In this document: one piece after another, positions 17,456 through 25,747 of the stretch | Layout of the letters: the number at the start of each line of letters is the position of its first letter | Numbering within the stretch: the first letter of the stretch is position 1 | Origin: Saprospiraceae bacterium | Lineage (GTDB): Bacteria > Bacteroidota > Bacteroidia > Chitinophagales > Saprospiraceae | Assembly: GCA_041392805.1 (NCBI GenBank) | Contig: JAWKLJ010000001.1 | Location: 930,001 to 994,000 of the forward strand | Length of the DNA: 64,000 nt | Reading direction: 5' to 3' | The notes under the pieces: generated by a model | Seen by the model: only the letters and a program-made list of their open reading frames with translations | Database searches by the model: none | Told to the model about the DNA's origin: nothing | Position numbers and translations under genes: made by a program

Positions 17456-17492
17456 AGGATTGCCCACGAGATTTGTCAAAGAAGGTTTTTTT

Positions 17493-19514
17493 TTAAAACC
17501 CAGCAGCCAAGTAGCTCGCCTGGTGAATCGCGCGCTTAGCATCCAGCTCAGCCGCTTCATCTGCTCCACCAATCAGGTGAACCTTTTGGCCCTGCGCCTC
17601 CAAGCCTTGGTACAAGTCGCGCAAGGGCACCTGACCCGCACAAACGACCACATGGTCTACCGCTAACAATTGCGGCGCACCTGCTACGGTTATATGGAGC
17701 CCCTCATCATCTACTTTTTCGTAGACGACATTCGCCAAATGGTGGACCTCTTTCATCTTAAGGCTTGCCCGATGGATCCAGCCCGTGGTTTTGCCCAGGT
17801 CTTTGCCGTGTTTACCGCCGGATCGCTTGAGGAGGTAGATTTCCCGAGGCGATGGCAGGGGTTGGGCGGGGGCCAGTGCGCCAGCCGCTTGGTAAGACAT
17901 ATCCACGCCCCATTCTTTCATATAAGCCGCCGTATTCAAGCTGGGCGCTTCGTGTGTAGTGTCGTGTGCCAAAAATTCAGCCACATCGAAACCAATGCCG
18001 CCTGCGCCGATGATGGCTACCCTTTTGCCAACGGCTTTGCCACCATAGAGTACATCTGCATAATTCAAAACCTTGGGATGGTCGGCGCCTTGAAAATCTA
18101 CCTTGCGGGGAGTAACACCAGTTGCTAATACCACCTCGTCATATCCTCCCTCCAGCAATTGGGCTTCGGTCACCCGCCAGTTGAGGTGTAAATGCACCCC
18201 ATGCTTTTTTATCATTGAAGCATAATAGCGAATGGTATGCTGGTAGGCTTCCTTACCCGGGATTACCTTTGCCATATTGAACTGTCCACCGATTTCTTTT
18301 TCGGCTTCAAAGAGGTGTACTTCGTGGCCTCTTTCGGCAGCTATGGTAGCACAGGCCATTCCAGCCGGGCCAGCGCCAACTACCGCAATTTTTTTCTTTT
18401 GGGCAGCAGGCAGAAAATTCAACTCCGTTTCATGACAAGCACGAGGATTGACCAGACAAGAACAGACTTTCAGCTCAAAGGTATGATCCAGGCAGGCTTG
18501 GTTACAGGCTATACAGGTATTGATCTCGTCTGCTCTGTTTTCTATGGCTTTTAAAACCAAATCCGCATCTGCCAAAAAAGGGCGCGCCATCGACACCATA
18601 TCCGCACACCCCTCCTGCAATATTCTTTCTGCCACATCGGGCATATTGATTCGGTTGGTTGCAATGAGAGGAATACCCACTTCGCCCATCATTCGTTTGG
18701 TAACCCAGGCAAACCCGCCTTTGGGGACGATTGTTCCGATGGTGGGCACACGCGCCTCATGCCAGCCAATACCCGTGTTGATGATCGTAGCACCTGCTGC
18801 CTCCACCGCTTTCGCCAACTGAACCACTTCCTCCCAGGTACTACCTCCTTCCACCAGGTCTAACATCGAAAGTCGATAAATGATGATAAAATTCGGGCCT
18901 ACTTTTGCTCTTGTCTGGCGTATGATCTCCAGCGGGAACTTAATGCGATTTTCATAGGCGCCACCCCACTCGTCCTCACGGTGGTTTGTTCTTTTGACGA
19001 TAAACTGGTTGATTAGATAACCTTCGGAGCCCATGACCTCCACACCATCATATCCGGCAGATTGTGCCAGAAAAGCCGTATTGGCATAATCTTCTATCGT
19101 TTGCCATATTTCCTCAGAACGCAGCTCTTTGGGCGTAAAAAAGTTGATTGGCGCTTTGACCGGCGAAGGGGCCACCAAGTTGGGGTGATAGGCATAGCGA
19201 CCAGCATGAAGAATCTGTAGGCAGATTTTGCCGCCTTCTTTGTGCACTGCCTCCGTGATCATCTGGTGTTTGTCCGCCTCTTCCTGGGTCGTCATCATGG
19301 CTGCATGCGGCCCCACACAGCCTGCCAGATTGGGCGCAATACCGCCAGTTACAATGAGCCCCACCTGGCCCCTGGCTCGCTCTGCATAAAAAATAGCAGC
19401 TCTTTCCAATCCGCCAGGGATTTCTTCCAGATTGGTGTGCATCGATCCCATCAAAACGCGGTTTTTCAAAGTGGTAAAACCGAGGTCCAGGGGAGAAAGT
19501 AATTTATCGTACAT
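17493..19514 (-). CDS. fadH: 2,4-dienoyl-CoA reductase (NADPH), FadH type
   Basis: The enzyme reduces the 2,4-dienoyl-CoA intermediates formed during oxidation of polyunsaturated fatty acids. The N-terminal TIM barrel of the Old Yellow Enzyme type (LLSPLDLGFTTLKNRVLMGSMHTNLEE) is close to E. coli FadH. The 4Fe-4S ligands CIACNQAC (first Cys at residue 334) and a later Cys in CSCLVNPRAC follow, then FAD (VVGAGPAGMACA) and NAD(P) (AIIGAGGIGFDVAEFL) nucleotide-binding folds. I chose the ATG at 19514 rather than the upstream in-frame ATG at 19550, because it aligns with the family N-terminus and puts the cluster Cys at the family position. The gene follows the DUF2855 gene closely and probably belongs to the acyl-CoA operon with it. 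Confidence 0.92.
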   Translation of the reverse strand: MYDKLLSPLDLGFTTLKNRVLMGSMHTNLEEIPGGLERAAIFYAERARGQVGLIVTGGIAPNLAGCVGPHAAMMTTQEEADKHQMITEAVHKEGGKICLQILHAGRYAYHPNLVAPSPVKAPINFFTPKELRSEEIWQTIEDYANTAFLAQSAGYDGVEVMGSEGYLINQFIVKRTNHREDEWGGAYENRIKFPLEIIRQTRAKVGPNFIIIYRLSMLDLVEGGSTWEEVVQLAKAVEAAGATIINTGIGWHEARVPTIGTIVPKGGFAWVTKRMMGEVGIPLIATNRINMPDVAERILQEGCADMVSMARPFLADADLVLKAIENRADEINTCIACNQACLDHTFELKVCSCLVNPRACHETELNFLPAAQKKKIAVVGAGPAGMACATIAAERGHEVHLFEAEKEIGGQFNMAKVIPGKEAYQHTIRYYASMIKKHGVHLHLNWRVTEAQLLEGGYDEVVLATGVTPRKVDFQGADHPKVLNYADVLYGGKAVGKRVAIIGAGGIGFDVAEFLAHDTTHEAPSLNTAAYMKEWGVDMSYQAAGALAPAQPLPSPREIYLLKRSGGKHGKDLGKTTGWIHRASLKMKEVHHLANVVYEKVDDEGLHITVAGAPQLLAVDHVVVCAGQVPLRDLYQGLEAQGQKVHLIGGADEAAELDAKRAIHQASYLAAGF

Positions 19515-19571
19515 CTTTATTTTTTTAATGTTTATTTGGTTCTCTGACATTTTTTGTGGTCAGAGAAAGGT

Positions 19572-20657
19572 TTATTTTTCCTTTACTTGAACAATATAGC
19601 CTTTTTGGGGGTCTACTTTGCCATCCAGCATTTCCAGGTAACGATCACCCAAGGTTGCTAAGTCTTCAATGAATTCAATTTCAATTAGTTGTTTAATCGC
19701 AGTAATAAATTTTACCAGGGCCGTATTCAGCATCAAATTGGTCTTTTCGGGGCCCCATTCCTTGTACTTGTTTTGGATATGTGTAGGGGCAAAGAAAAAT
19801 GCCGCTTTAGGAATTCCCTTTAGAGTAGTGGTAGATTTCCAATCCGTAAGACCAATCAGCGCAATATGCTTCAAATGATCGCTAAGGTAACTAGCCATTT
19901 CATGGAGTAGAGCAGTTTTCCCTGCAAAATCAACGATTACGCTAGCGACCTGAGGCATTTTTTCAGCATATGTTTCGTAGGTAATGACCTGATCGTAGTA
20001 GCCCGTTGATTGCACAAATTCCACATTGGCAGCCGAAGTGAGGCCGATGACTTTTTTATGATCCAAGGCCTGGTTTTGCTTCAACATAAAAGCCAGTGCC
20101 AGGCCCGTTTTGGAAGAGGCACTCGTAATGGCGATTTGTTCTGCCCCAAAGAAGGCTTCCTCTTTTAAGAAATAATAAATCAAAAACGAGGTGGCAAAAA
20201 GTGGCTTTATGATGGGAAAATAATCTTCAATTTCCTTGGTAAAACTTGGATCTGCAGCGATACGACTGTAATAATTGTAAATCGATGCCAAGCCGGCGCG
20301 GTGGGCTGCTATATCCGAAAAACCATAGACATTTACCTTCCCCGGTTCCACTTTTAGATACGAACTCATCGGAAAATAGCCATAACAACGCTCTCCTGTC
20401 GCGATAGCGGAATGCCTGGAGGCCACCACCTCCCCATAACCCCAGACCGGTACAATTCCCCAGGGCTCTTCAACAGGAAAAAAATCCCAGTACTTCAGCT
20501 TAAATCCACTAACGGCATAGGTTATGTTATTGGTAGTCAGTGCATATTTATCGACCTTAAACAAAACTTCACCTTCCCCTAATTCATCATTCGGACTTTC
20601 CTGCTGACGAACTTGGTAAAGGTCTGTTTTGTGGATAAGAAGTGAATGGTTGGGCAT
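19572..20657 (-). CDS. DUF2855 family protein (MDR-like dehydrogenase fold)
   Basis: The 361-residue protein matches the DUF2855 family, distant relatives of medium-chain dehydrogenases/reductases. Visible are an N-terminal GroES-like part (DELGEGEVLFKVDKYALTTNNITYAVSG, typical of the family), VPVWGYGEVVASRHSAIATGERCYGYFPMSSYL, and a Rossmann part with AITSASSKTGLALAFML (about 178-194) in place of the usual GxGxxG. There is no zinc-ligand set, so a zinc alcohol dehydrogenase is unlikely. It lies 57 bp upstream of fadH on the same strand and downstream of an acyl-CoA dehydrogenase, suggesting a role with acyl or carbonyl substrates; the actual reaction is unknown. Confidence 0.8.
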   Translation of the reverse strand: MPNHSLLIHKTDLYQVRQQESPNDELGEGEVLFKVDKYALTTNNITYAVSGFKLKYWDFFPVEEPWGIVPVWGYGEVVASRHSAIATGERCYGYFPMSSYLKVEPGKVNVYGFSDIAAHRAGLASIYNYYSRIAADPSFTKEIEDYFPIIKPLFATSFLIYYFLKEEAFFGAEQIAITSASSKTGLALAFMLKQNQALDHKKVIGLTSAANVEFVQSTGYYDQVITYETYAEKMPQVASVIVDFAGKTALLHEMASYLSDHLKHIALIGLTDWKSTTTLKGIPKAAFFFAPTHIQNKYKEWGPEKTNLMLNTALVKFITAIKQLIEIEFIEDLATLGDRYLEMLDGKVDPQKGYIVQVKEK

Positions 20658-20853
20658 ATTAATTGTTATTTTGATTTAAATTGTCATTTTCTTGCCTTCA
20701 TTGATTCCGGCAGGCAGGGATTTTAATTGCTGTAGCTTTTTTTGAACCACATAAGGAATATAAGGGCATTTAAGGTAGCACACCTACCTTCTTATATGTT
20801 CTTATATGTCTTATATGGTTTAGAAAGGCCATCCCATTATTTTGATTTTGATT
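20658..20853. repeat. Intergenic CTTATAT and purine/pyrimidine modules
   Basis: The gap holds the reverse half of the CCTGCCTGCCGG hairpin module (20699-20724) and a block with three CTTATAT copies (20791-20817) that also appears inside each unit of the 43040-44340 array. It ends with a TTGATTTTGATTTCAATTGCC run. No gene is visible. Confidence 0.55.
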
Positions 20854-22017
20854 TCAATTGCCATTGCCATACGCCGGCTTATAATCCACTCCATCAATCA
20901 CTATTTTGGCAATAATTTCTTTCATAATTTCAGATGTACCCGCATAAATAGGAATCACCCTAACATCCCGATAAATCCGCGCAATCGGATACTCCTCCAT
21001 AAAACCATAACCCCCAAACATTTGTAAACAATCATAAGCGATCTGATTGATCAAGTCGGAGGTTTTCAATTTGAGCATAGAACACTCCTTCACTACAAAA
21101 TCGCCTTTGGACAATCGATAAGAGGTATGATGCATGAATTGACGCCAGGCTTCTATTTCTGTGGCAATATCTGCAATCTTATGCCGTAACGCCTGAAACT
21201 TATTAATTTCCTTTCCGAAGGCTTGCCTTTCAGACATATACTGCAAGGTAATGTCTAATATTTTTTGCATACCTCCGATATTGAACTGCGCGGTGGAAAG
21301 GCGCTCCATCTGCAAGCTATCCATCATGTAGTAAAAACCTTTTCCTTCTTCGCCGATCAGGTTTTCTTTCGGTACTTTTACATTATCAAAGGCGATTTCG
21401 GCGGTATCAGAGCTGCGAAGCCCCAATTTATCCAGCTTGCTCCTTGAAACACCCGCTGTCTCGGCATCAATCACCAACATGGATATGCCCCGTTCTGTTT
21501 TGACAGCCGTCACCAGGAAATCACCGTAATAACCATTGGTAATAAATGTTTTGGAGCCGTTCACAATAAAATGATCACCTTCTAGCTTTGCCGTCGTGCG
21601 CAAGGCCCTCAAATCAGAACCAGCAAAGGGTTCCGTCATTGCCAAAGCGCCCACTTTTTCTCCTAGAATACCTGGTACCAAGTACTTTTCTTTCAATAAT
21701 TCCGACCCTCCCCTGGCAATGTAATTCATGGCCAGATAGACATGAGCTGAGACGGTGGTAGTCACGCCAGCCGTACAATGATAACCCAACTCTTCTGCAA
21801 AAACCGTAGTGTACATGAGATCCAGGCCCATCCCACCATATGCTTCGGGGAACTCCAGGCCCAAAAAGCCCATTTCGCCCATCTTTCGAAACAAACTTCG
21901 GTCTATTTTACCTGCCTTTTCCCAGGCATCTTCGTAGGGGTTGATCTCTTGTTGACAAAAGTCTTTTATCGTTTGCCGAAATAAATCGTGCTCTTCTGTA
22001 AAATAAAGTGATTGCAT
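20854..22017 (-). CDS. Acyl-CoA dehydrogenase (long-chain/isovaleryl type active site)
   Basis: The 387-residue flavoenzyme introduces the alpha-beta double bond into acyl-CoA. Family marks are ALAMTEPFAGSDLRALRTTA (FAD/acyl pocket, about 131-150), NGSKTFITNGYYGDFLVTAVKT, LDKLGLRSSDTAEIAFDNV and the C-terminal QMFGGYGFMEEYPIARIYRD. The position where medium- and short-chain enzymes carry the catalytic Glu (IYEGT) reads IYAGTSEI here. This matches the long-chain and isovaleryl-CoA dehydrogenase subfamilies, whose base comes from a different helix (here probably the Glu in QMERL, about residue 240). It is followed on the same strand by the DUF2855 gene and fadH. Confidence 0.92.
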   Translation of the reverse strand: MQSLYFTEEHDLFRQTIKDFCQQEINPYEDAWEKAGKIDRSLFRKMGEMGFLGLEFPEAYGGMGLDLMYTTVFAEELGYHCTAGVTTTVSAHVYLAMNYIARGGSELLKEKYLVPGILGEKVGALAMTEPFAGSDLRALRTTAKLEGDHFIVNGSKTFITNGYYGDFLVTAVKTERGISMLVIDAETAGVSRSKLDKLGLRSSDTAEIAFDNVKVPKENLIGEEGKGFYYMMDSLQMERLSTAQFNIGGMQKILDITLQYMSERQAFGKEINKFQALRHKIADIATEIEAWRQFMHHTSYRLSKGDFVVKECSMLKLKTSDLINQIAYDCLQMFGGYGFMEEYPIARIYRDVRVIPIYAGTSEIMKEIIAKIVIDGVDYKPAYGNGN

Positions 22018-22098
22018 GGGTATTTTTTTATGAACCCTGGCAGGTTCTGCTTATGAAGCTAGTCTATCTGTTATTTTAACAAAATCCCTCCAACAGAT

Positions 22099-22106
22099 CA
22101 AATCTA
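22099..22106 (-). promoter_or_regulatory. Candidate -7 box TAGATTTG for the acyl-CoA dehydrogenase gene
   Basis: On the minus strand TAGATTTG matches TAnnTTTG and lies about 82 bp before the start codon at 22017. A TTTAA string about 20 bp upstream could act as a weak -33 element. Confidence 0.3.
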
Positions 22107-22195
22107 ATGAAAAAGACAACTACTTTCATTAAACTGGTTTAATTTAGAACATGTTTTAATATTGACCAAATTAATTGCCCAAAATAGGGTGAAAT

Positions 22196-22241
22196 AAAAA
22201 ACGGTCCTTGATGTAGCACCCAAAGCGCACATCAAGGACCG
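22196..22241 (-). terminator. Intrinsic terminator, minus strand
   Basis: CGGTCCTTGATGT (22202-22214) and ACATCAAGGACCG (22229-22241) form a perfect 13-bp stem with a 14-nt loop. Read on the minus strand the stem is followed by six T residues (complement of 22196-22201). It would end the transcript of the lipoprotein gene at 22501-23295 and insulate the acyl-CoA dehydrogenase gene. Confidence 0.8.
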
Positions 22242-22500
22242 AATAAAAGGAACTTGCAACTTATCGACTTATAAGCCTTTCCAATCAAAAAAAAAATTAA
22301 AATCCCTGCCTGCCGAAATACGATGAAGGCAGGAAAATGTGGGCTAAAATCTCTCCCCAAAACCCTCCATTACCTCTTCCCCACGTCCAAAAAAGCTAAG
22401 CTCCACTATAATCAAAATGTCAATTAAAATCAAAATCAAAATGGACATCAATGACTTACGACTTTCGACTTACAGACTTTCGACTTCCCAACTTCCAAAC

Positions 22501-23295
22501 CTAATCCCAAAGCCAGGTAGCAAGTTCCCACAAAGCCTGTCCAGCAGAAGCACCTACCCCTGTAGCCACGGTGGCACCTACGGAGAAGGGGCCTGTCCAC
22601 CAAGTATACACGGCAGCGCTACCGGCACCTGCAGCATCAGCACCACCAATATTACACCCAGGACATACTCCTGCCAACTGGTCGCCACTTAACTCAAATT
22701 GTTTCCAGGGACTATTAGGATCCGCTTGTTGTTTTTGCCAATATTGAAAGCTATTCCGAGCGATGGCTTCAGTAATGAGCACAATGGTTCCTTCTGCCAT
22801 CTGTCCTTCACCGTTTGATCCACCTGAAGTAGGCATAGGATTAAATGGAGGAGGAAGGGGAGACAAAATATCTCTTAGGATCTTTTCGAGTTGGTCCAAC
22901 ACATTGTCAGGGCAGCAGCTCATGGCTTTTTCAATACGCTTGAGGTATTCGTATTCTTTGGCGGTAATGGCGTTTAATTTTAGCAATGTTTCATAAGGTG
23001 CCTGAAAATAATCGGCCATTAATTCTGCATTGTCTCGATCAAAAGAGACGACCGTATTGGGGTATTTTTCGTTTACTTTTCGGGAAATAAAACTTAGAAC
23101 CTCTGATTTTTTCATTTCTTTCAACCCAGGTAGGGCGATGATATCATCCAAAATCTGATTGTGCAAAAGTCCTGCTTCTTCGAAAGGGTTTACCAAAGGA
23201 GTCGGTGCAGGTTGGATGTCTTTTTCTTTTTCACAACTGTTGAAAAAAAATCCCAAAACAAGGATGACTAAAAATTTCATACTTAGATTTCTCAT
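22501..23295 (-). CDS. Lipoprotein of unknown function with a Gly/Ala-rich bacteriocin-like tail
   Basis: Translation probably begins at the ATG at 23295 (or 23280), giving a lipoprotein signal with lipobox FNSC and a charged mature start EKEKDIQPAP; the longer frame to 23355 would bury the signal. The middle (about 45-160) is mainly helical and hydrophilic (DIIALPGLKEMKKSEVLSFI, LLKLNAITAKEYEYLKRIEKAMSCC). The last ~50 residues change character: GVCPGCNIGGADAAGAGSAA, then WWTGPFSVGATVATGVGASAG and ALWELATWLW, a Gly/Ala-rich amphipathic stretch like the C-terminal parts of double-glycine or class II bacteriocins. No export or immunity genes are adjacent, so it may simply be a membrane-active surface lipoprotein. 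I do not recognise the family. Confidence 0.6.
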   Translation of the reverse strand: MRNLSMKFLVILVLGFFFNSCEKEKDIQPAPTPLVNPFEEAGLLHNQILDDIIALPGLKEMKKSEVLSFISRKVNEKYPNTVVSFDRDNAELMADYFQAPYETLLKLNAITAKEYEYLKRIEKAMSCCPDNVLDQLEKILRDILSPLPPPFNPMPTSGGSNGEGQMAEGTIVLITEAIARNSFQYWQKQQADPNSPWKQFELSGDQLAGVCPGCNIGGADAAGAGSAAVYTWWTGPFSVGATVATGVGASAGQALWELATWLWD

Positions 23296-23456
23296 AATAA
23301 TTAATGTTTTCTGGTTAATTTTTTTTCGGGCTTTCGCCACGGTCAACATTAACATATCTGAGAACTTATGAACATCTTACCTTTTTGCAGGATTTTTTTT
23401 TTTTGGAGCTGGCTCCCAACATTGAATCCCGATGGGATTGGAAATGGCTAGCCCGC

Positions 23457-23621
23457 TAGTGCTTGTTTGGAGGTAGGCTTTGGCAGCGAAAATATTTAAT
23501 TGAGGGTTCTCGCGAAGCTCATTTTTTCGTTCATAGTTGGGCTATGGACGAAAAAATAGCTGAAGTGAGGTTCCATAAGTAAATATTTGCAGCCCAAGAG
23601 GCTACCTCCAAACAAGCACTA
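23457..23621. repeat. Long snap-back element (copy C) overlapping the acyl-CoA ligase stop codon
   Basis: Perfect 20-bp arms lie at 23457-23476 and 23602-23621 and contain the TTTGGAGGTAG core shared with copy B. The interior folds back imperfectly: TTTTTTCGTTCATAGTTGG is opposed by GCTATGGACGAAAAAAT, giving an apical hairpin. The right arm includes the TAG stop (23619-23621) of the minus-strand acyl-CoA ligase, so the last codon lies in the repeat. Confidence 0.75.
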
Positions 23622-25319
23622 AGCCATCTTTATTTTATCTTCCTGATCCAATCCCAATTCCTTGATGCTAATCTCTCGCATTTCTACCTTTCTGATCTTT
23701 CCCGTCACCGTCATCGGAAAACTATCTGTAAACTTGATATAGCGAGGAATTTTGTAATAGGCGATTTTACCTTTACAATAGGCTTTAATCTCCTCCTCCG
23801 TTGCCTCTTCACCCTCTTTTAGCTTGATCCATGCCATGATTTCTTCTACGTACTTGGCATCAGGCACGCCGATCACCTGCACATCACTTATTTTAGGGTG
23901 ACCATAAAGGAATTCTTCAATTTCACGTGGATAGATATTCTCTCCGCCCCGAATCACCATGTCCTTGATCCGCCCAACAATATTGATATACCCCTCTTCA
24001 TCCATGGTAGCCAGGTCTCCGGTATGCATCCAGCGAGCGGAATCTATGGCAGCCCTGGTTTTTTCTTCTTCCTTCCAATACCCCAGCATCACACAATACC
24101 CCCGGGTGCACAATTCGCCCTTCTCTCCAATTGGGAGCACCTGGCCGGTTTCAGGATCAATGATCTTTATTTCGGTATGAGGCAAAACCCTTCCGACTGT
24201 ACTCACTCTTTTATCGAAAGGGGCGTCATGGCGGGTTTGGGTACTGACAGGGCTGGTTTCGGTCATCCCATAGGCAATTTCTACCTCCTTCATGTTCATC
24301 AATTCACTGACATTTTTCATCACTTCCACGGGGCAAGGAGAACCAGCCATGATACCAGTTCGAAGGCTACTCAAATCATATTTGGAGAAATCAGGATGCT
24401 CTAATTCGGCAATAAACATCGTGGGAACGCCAAAGAGTGCCGTCGCCCTCTCCACTTCCACCGCCTCCAAGACCGCCGCCGGCTCAAAACCTTCGCTGGC
24501 GTAAATCATCGTCGCCCCTTGAACGACGCATCCAAGATTCCCCATAACCATACCAAAACAATGATAAAGTGGTACGGGAATAATTAAGCGATCTTGGTCA
24601 GAAAATTGCATGATCTCCGAAACCAGGTAGCCGTTATTCAAGATATTGTGATGACTCAAGGTAGCCCCCTTAGGAAAACCGGTGGTTCCACTGGTGTATT
24701 GAATATTGATCGCTTCATCAAAATGGAGACTGCCCTGAACTGCCTCCAACTCCGCTGCCGTCCGCTGATCCGCATAGTGCAGCATTTCCTCCCAACTAAA
24801 CATGCCGGAGGCAGTATCTGGATGTAAGCGAATGATGGTCCTCAATTCGGGCACACTGGCAGCTTTTAGTTCCCCTGGTGCACTGACGTATAGCTCAGGC
24901 GCCAATTCGTATAGCATCTCCGTATAATGGGAGCTTTTAAATTGATCGGCCATTACCAGGGCCGTGCAACCAGATTGCTTGAGAACATAGGCTAGCTCAT
25001 GAAGGCGATAACTGGGGTTAATATTCACTTGGATGACCCCGATTTTGCTTGTCGCCAATTGCGTAATGGTCCACTCTGCGCAGTTAGGTGCCCAAACGCC
25101 CAAGCGGTCGCCCTTTTTCAAACCTAACGCCAATAAAGCCAAAGCACATTGATCTACTTTTTCTTTCAATTGTCGATAGCTATACCGGATATGCTGATGC
25201 CTGACAATCAGCGCATCATTCTCCGGGTACTTCTCTACTGTAAGGTCAAACATGTCCCCAATGGTCATTCCGATCAAAGGTTTGTCGCTGGTACCACAGG
25301 TGTAGCTTAGGTTTTTCAT
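23619..25319 (-). CDS. AMP-forming acyl-CoA ligase (fatty-acid activation)
   Basis: The 566-residue enzyme activates a carboxylic acid to its CoA ester through an acyl-adenylate. ANL-superfamily motifs are present: YTSGTTGFPKGA (P-loop, about 195-206), YGMTETSPVSTQTR, MHTGDLATMDEEGYINIVGRIKD, RGGENIYPREIEE and the C-terminal VTGKIRK lysine. Motif spacing and length match medium/long-chain or broad-range fatty acyl-CoA synthetases. I start it at the ATG at 25319, since the 17 codons upstream of it do not resemble the family. It transcribes in the same direction as the acyl-CoA dehydrogenase and fadH and probably feeds them. Its stop codon lies in a long snap-back repeat. Confidence 0.9.
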   Translation of the reverse strand: MKNLSYTCGTSDKPLIGMTIGDMFDLTVEKYPENDALIVRHQHIRYSYRQLKEKVDQCALALLALGLKKGDRLGVWAPNCAEWTITQLATSKIGVIQVNINPSYRLHELAYVLKQSGCTALVMADQFKSSHYTEMLYELAPELYVSAPGELKAASVPELRTIIRLHPDTASGMFSWEEMLHYADQRTAAELEAVQGSLHFDEAINIQYTSGTTGFPKGATLSHHNILNNGYLVSEIMQFSDQDRLIIPVPLYHCFGMVMGNLGCVVQGATMIYASEGFEPAAVLEAVEVERATALFGVPTMFIAELEHPDFSKYDLSSLRTGIMAGSPCPVEVMKNVSELMNMKEVEIAYGMTETSPVSTQTRHDAPFDKRVSTVGRVLPHTEIKIIDPETGQVLPIGEKGELCTRGYCVMLGYWKEEEKTRAAIDSARWMHTGDLATMDEEGYINIVGRIKDMVIRGGENIYPREIEEFLYGHPKISDVQVIGVPDAKYVEEIMAWIKLKEGEEATEEEIKAYCKGKIAYYKIPRYIKFTDSFPMTVTGKIRKVEMREISIKELGLDQEDKIKMA

Positions 25320-25464
25320 TTGTTTTGTTATTAATGCCTGTAAAATAAGTAAAATAGGACAAGTAGACAAATTGCTTTTCCTGTTTCAAAAGGCAAAGGA
25401 AGAGGGGGGGATTAAATTCCATAAATTCAATAAATTTTATAATTTAGCCAGCTAATTAACACCT

Positions 25465-25716
25465 ATGGCAGCAATCGAAGATAGATATTACAGCAAGGAA
25501 GAATATTTCTCTCTAGTGGCAGAATCTGATCTAAAAATTGAATACCATAAAGGTCAGATATATGCAATGGCTGGTGGAACTTCAAATCATAATATTATTT
25601 CGGGAAATATCCTTACTGGACTCAATAACGCATTGGTGAATTCGCTTAAAATTGATCTGGCAGTTTCCATGCTTTACCACAAAATAAAAGGACTGAAGGA
25701 AGAGCAGTTCATCTAA
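25465..25716 (+). pseudogene. Truncated Uma2-family (DUF820) restriction-endonuclease-like remnant
   Basis: The 83-codon frame begins like Uma2 proteins (RYYSKEEYFSLVAESDLKIEYHKGQIYAMAGGTSNHNIISGNI), which usually run to about 190 residues and fold like PD-(D/E)XK nucleases. Similarity stops near residue 58, before the catalytic core strands where an acidic substrate-binding or DxK-type motif should follow, and the rest (VNSLKIDLAVSMLYHKIKGLKEEQFI) is unrelated. Internal deletion or decay is therefore likely. Uma2 genes are highly multicopy in Saprospiria and cyanobacteria. A functional short protein cannot be excluded. Confidence 0.7.
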
Positions 25717-25747
25717 TAATTGTTTTAGTAACTCAACAATAAAGACA

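Larger units (their letters stand above)
17078..17492. other. Gene-free gap between convergent flavin reductase and fadH
   Basis: This 415-bp gap contains snap-back element B (17102-17265) and a plus-strand intrinsic terminator (17418-17455). The stretch between them (17266-17417) holds no convincing ORF. A small untranslated RNA spanning both structures is possible but not shown by sequence alone. Confidence 0.6.
22018..22500. other. Intergenic region with promoter, terminator and repeat modules
   Basis: No gene is visible. From left to right it holds the candidate acyl-CoA dehydrogenase promoter (22099-22106), a minus-strand terminator (22196-22241), a CCTGCCTGCCG hairpin module (22301-22332), the CCTCCATTACCTC...CCACGTCC module (22365-22393), an AATCAAAAT run, and a GACTTACGACTTTCGACTT run (22451-22497). 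Confidence 0.6.

Noticed and set aside
17480..17500. A minus-strand terminator after fadH from its A/T run.
   Set aside because: The AAAACC/GGTTTT stem is too weak and overlaps the end of the coding sequence.
25320..25370. Upstream extension of the acyl-CoA ligase.
   Set aside because: Seventeen hydrophobic codons that do not match the family; the ATG at 25319 fits the start MKNLSYTCGTSDKP.
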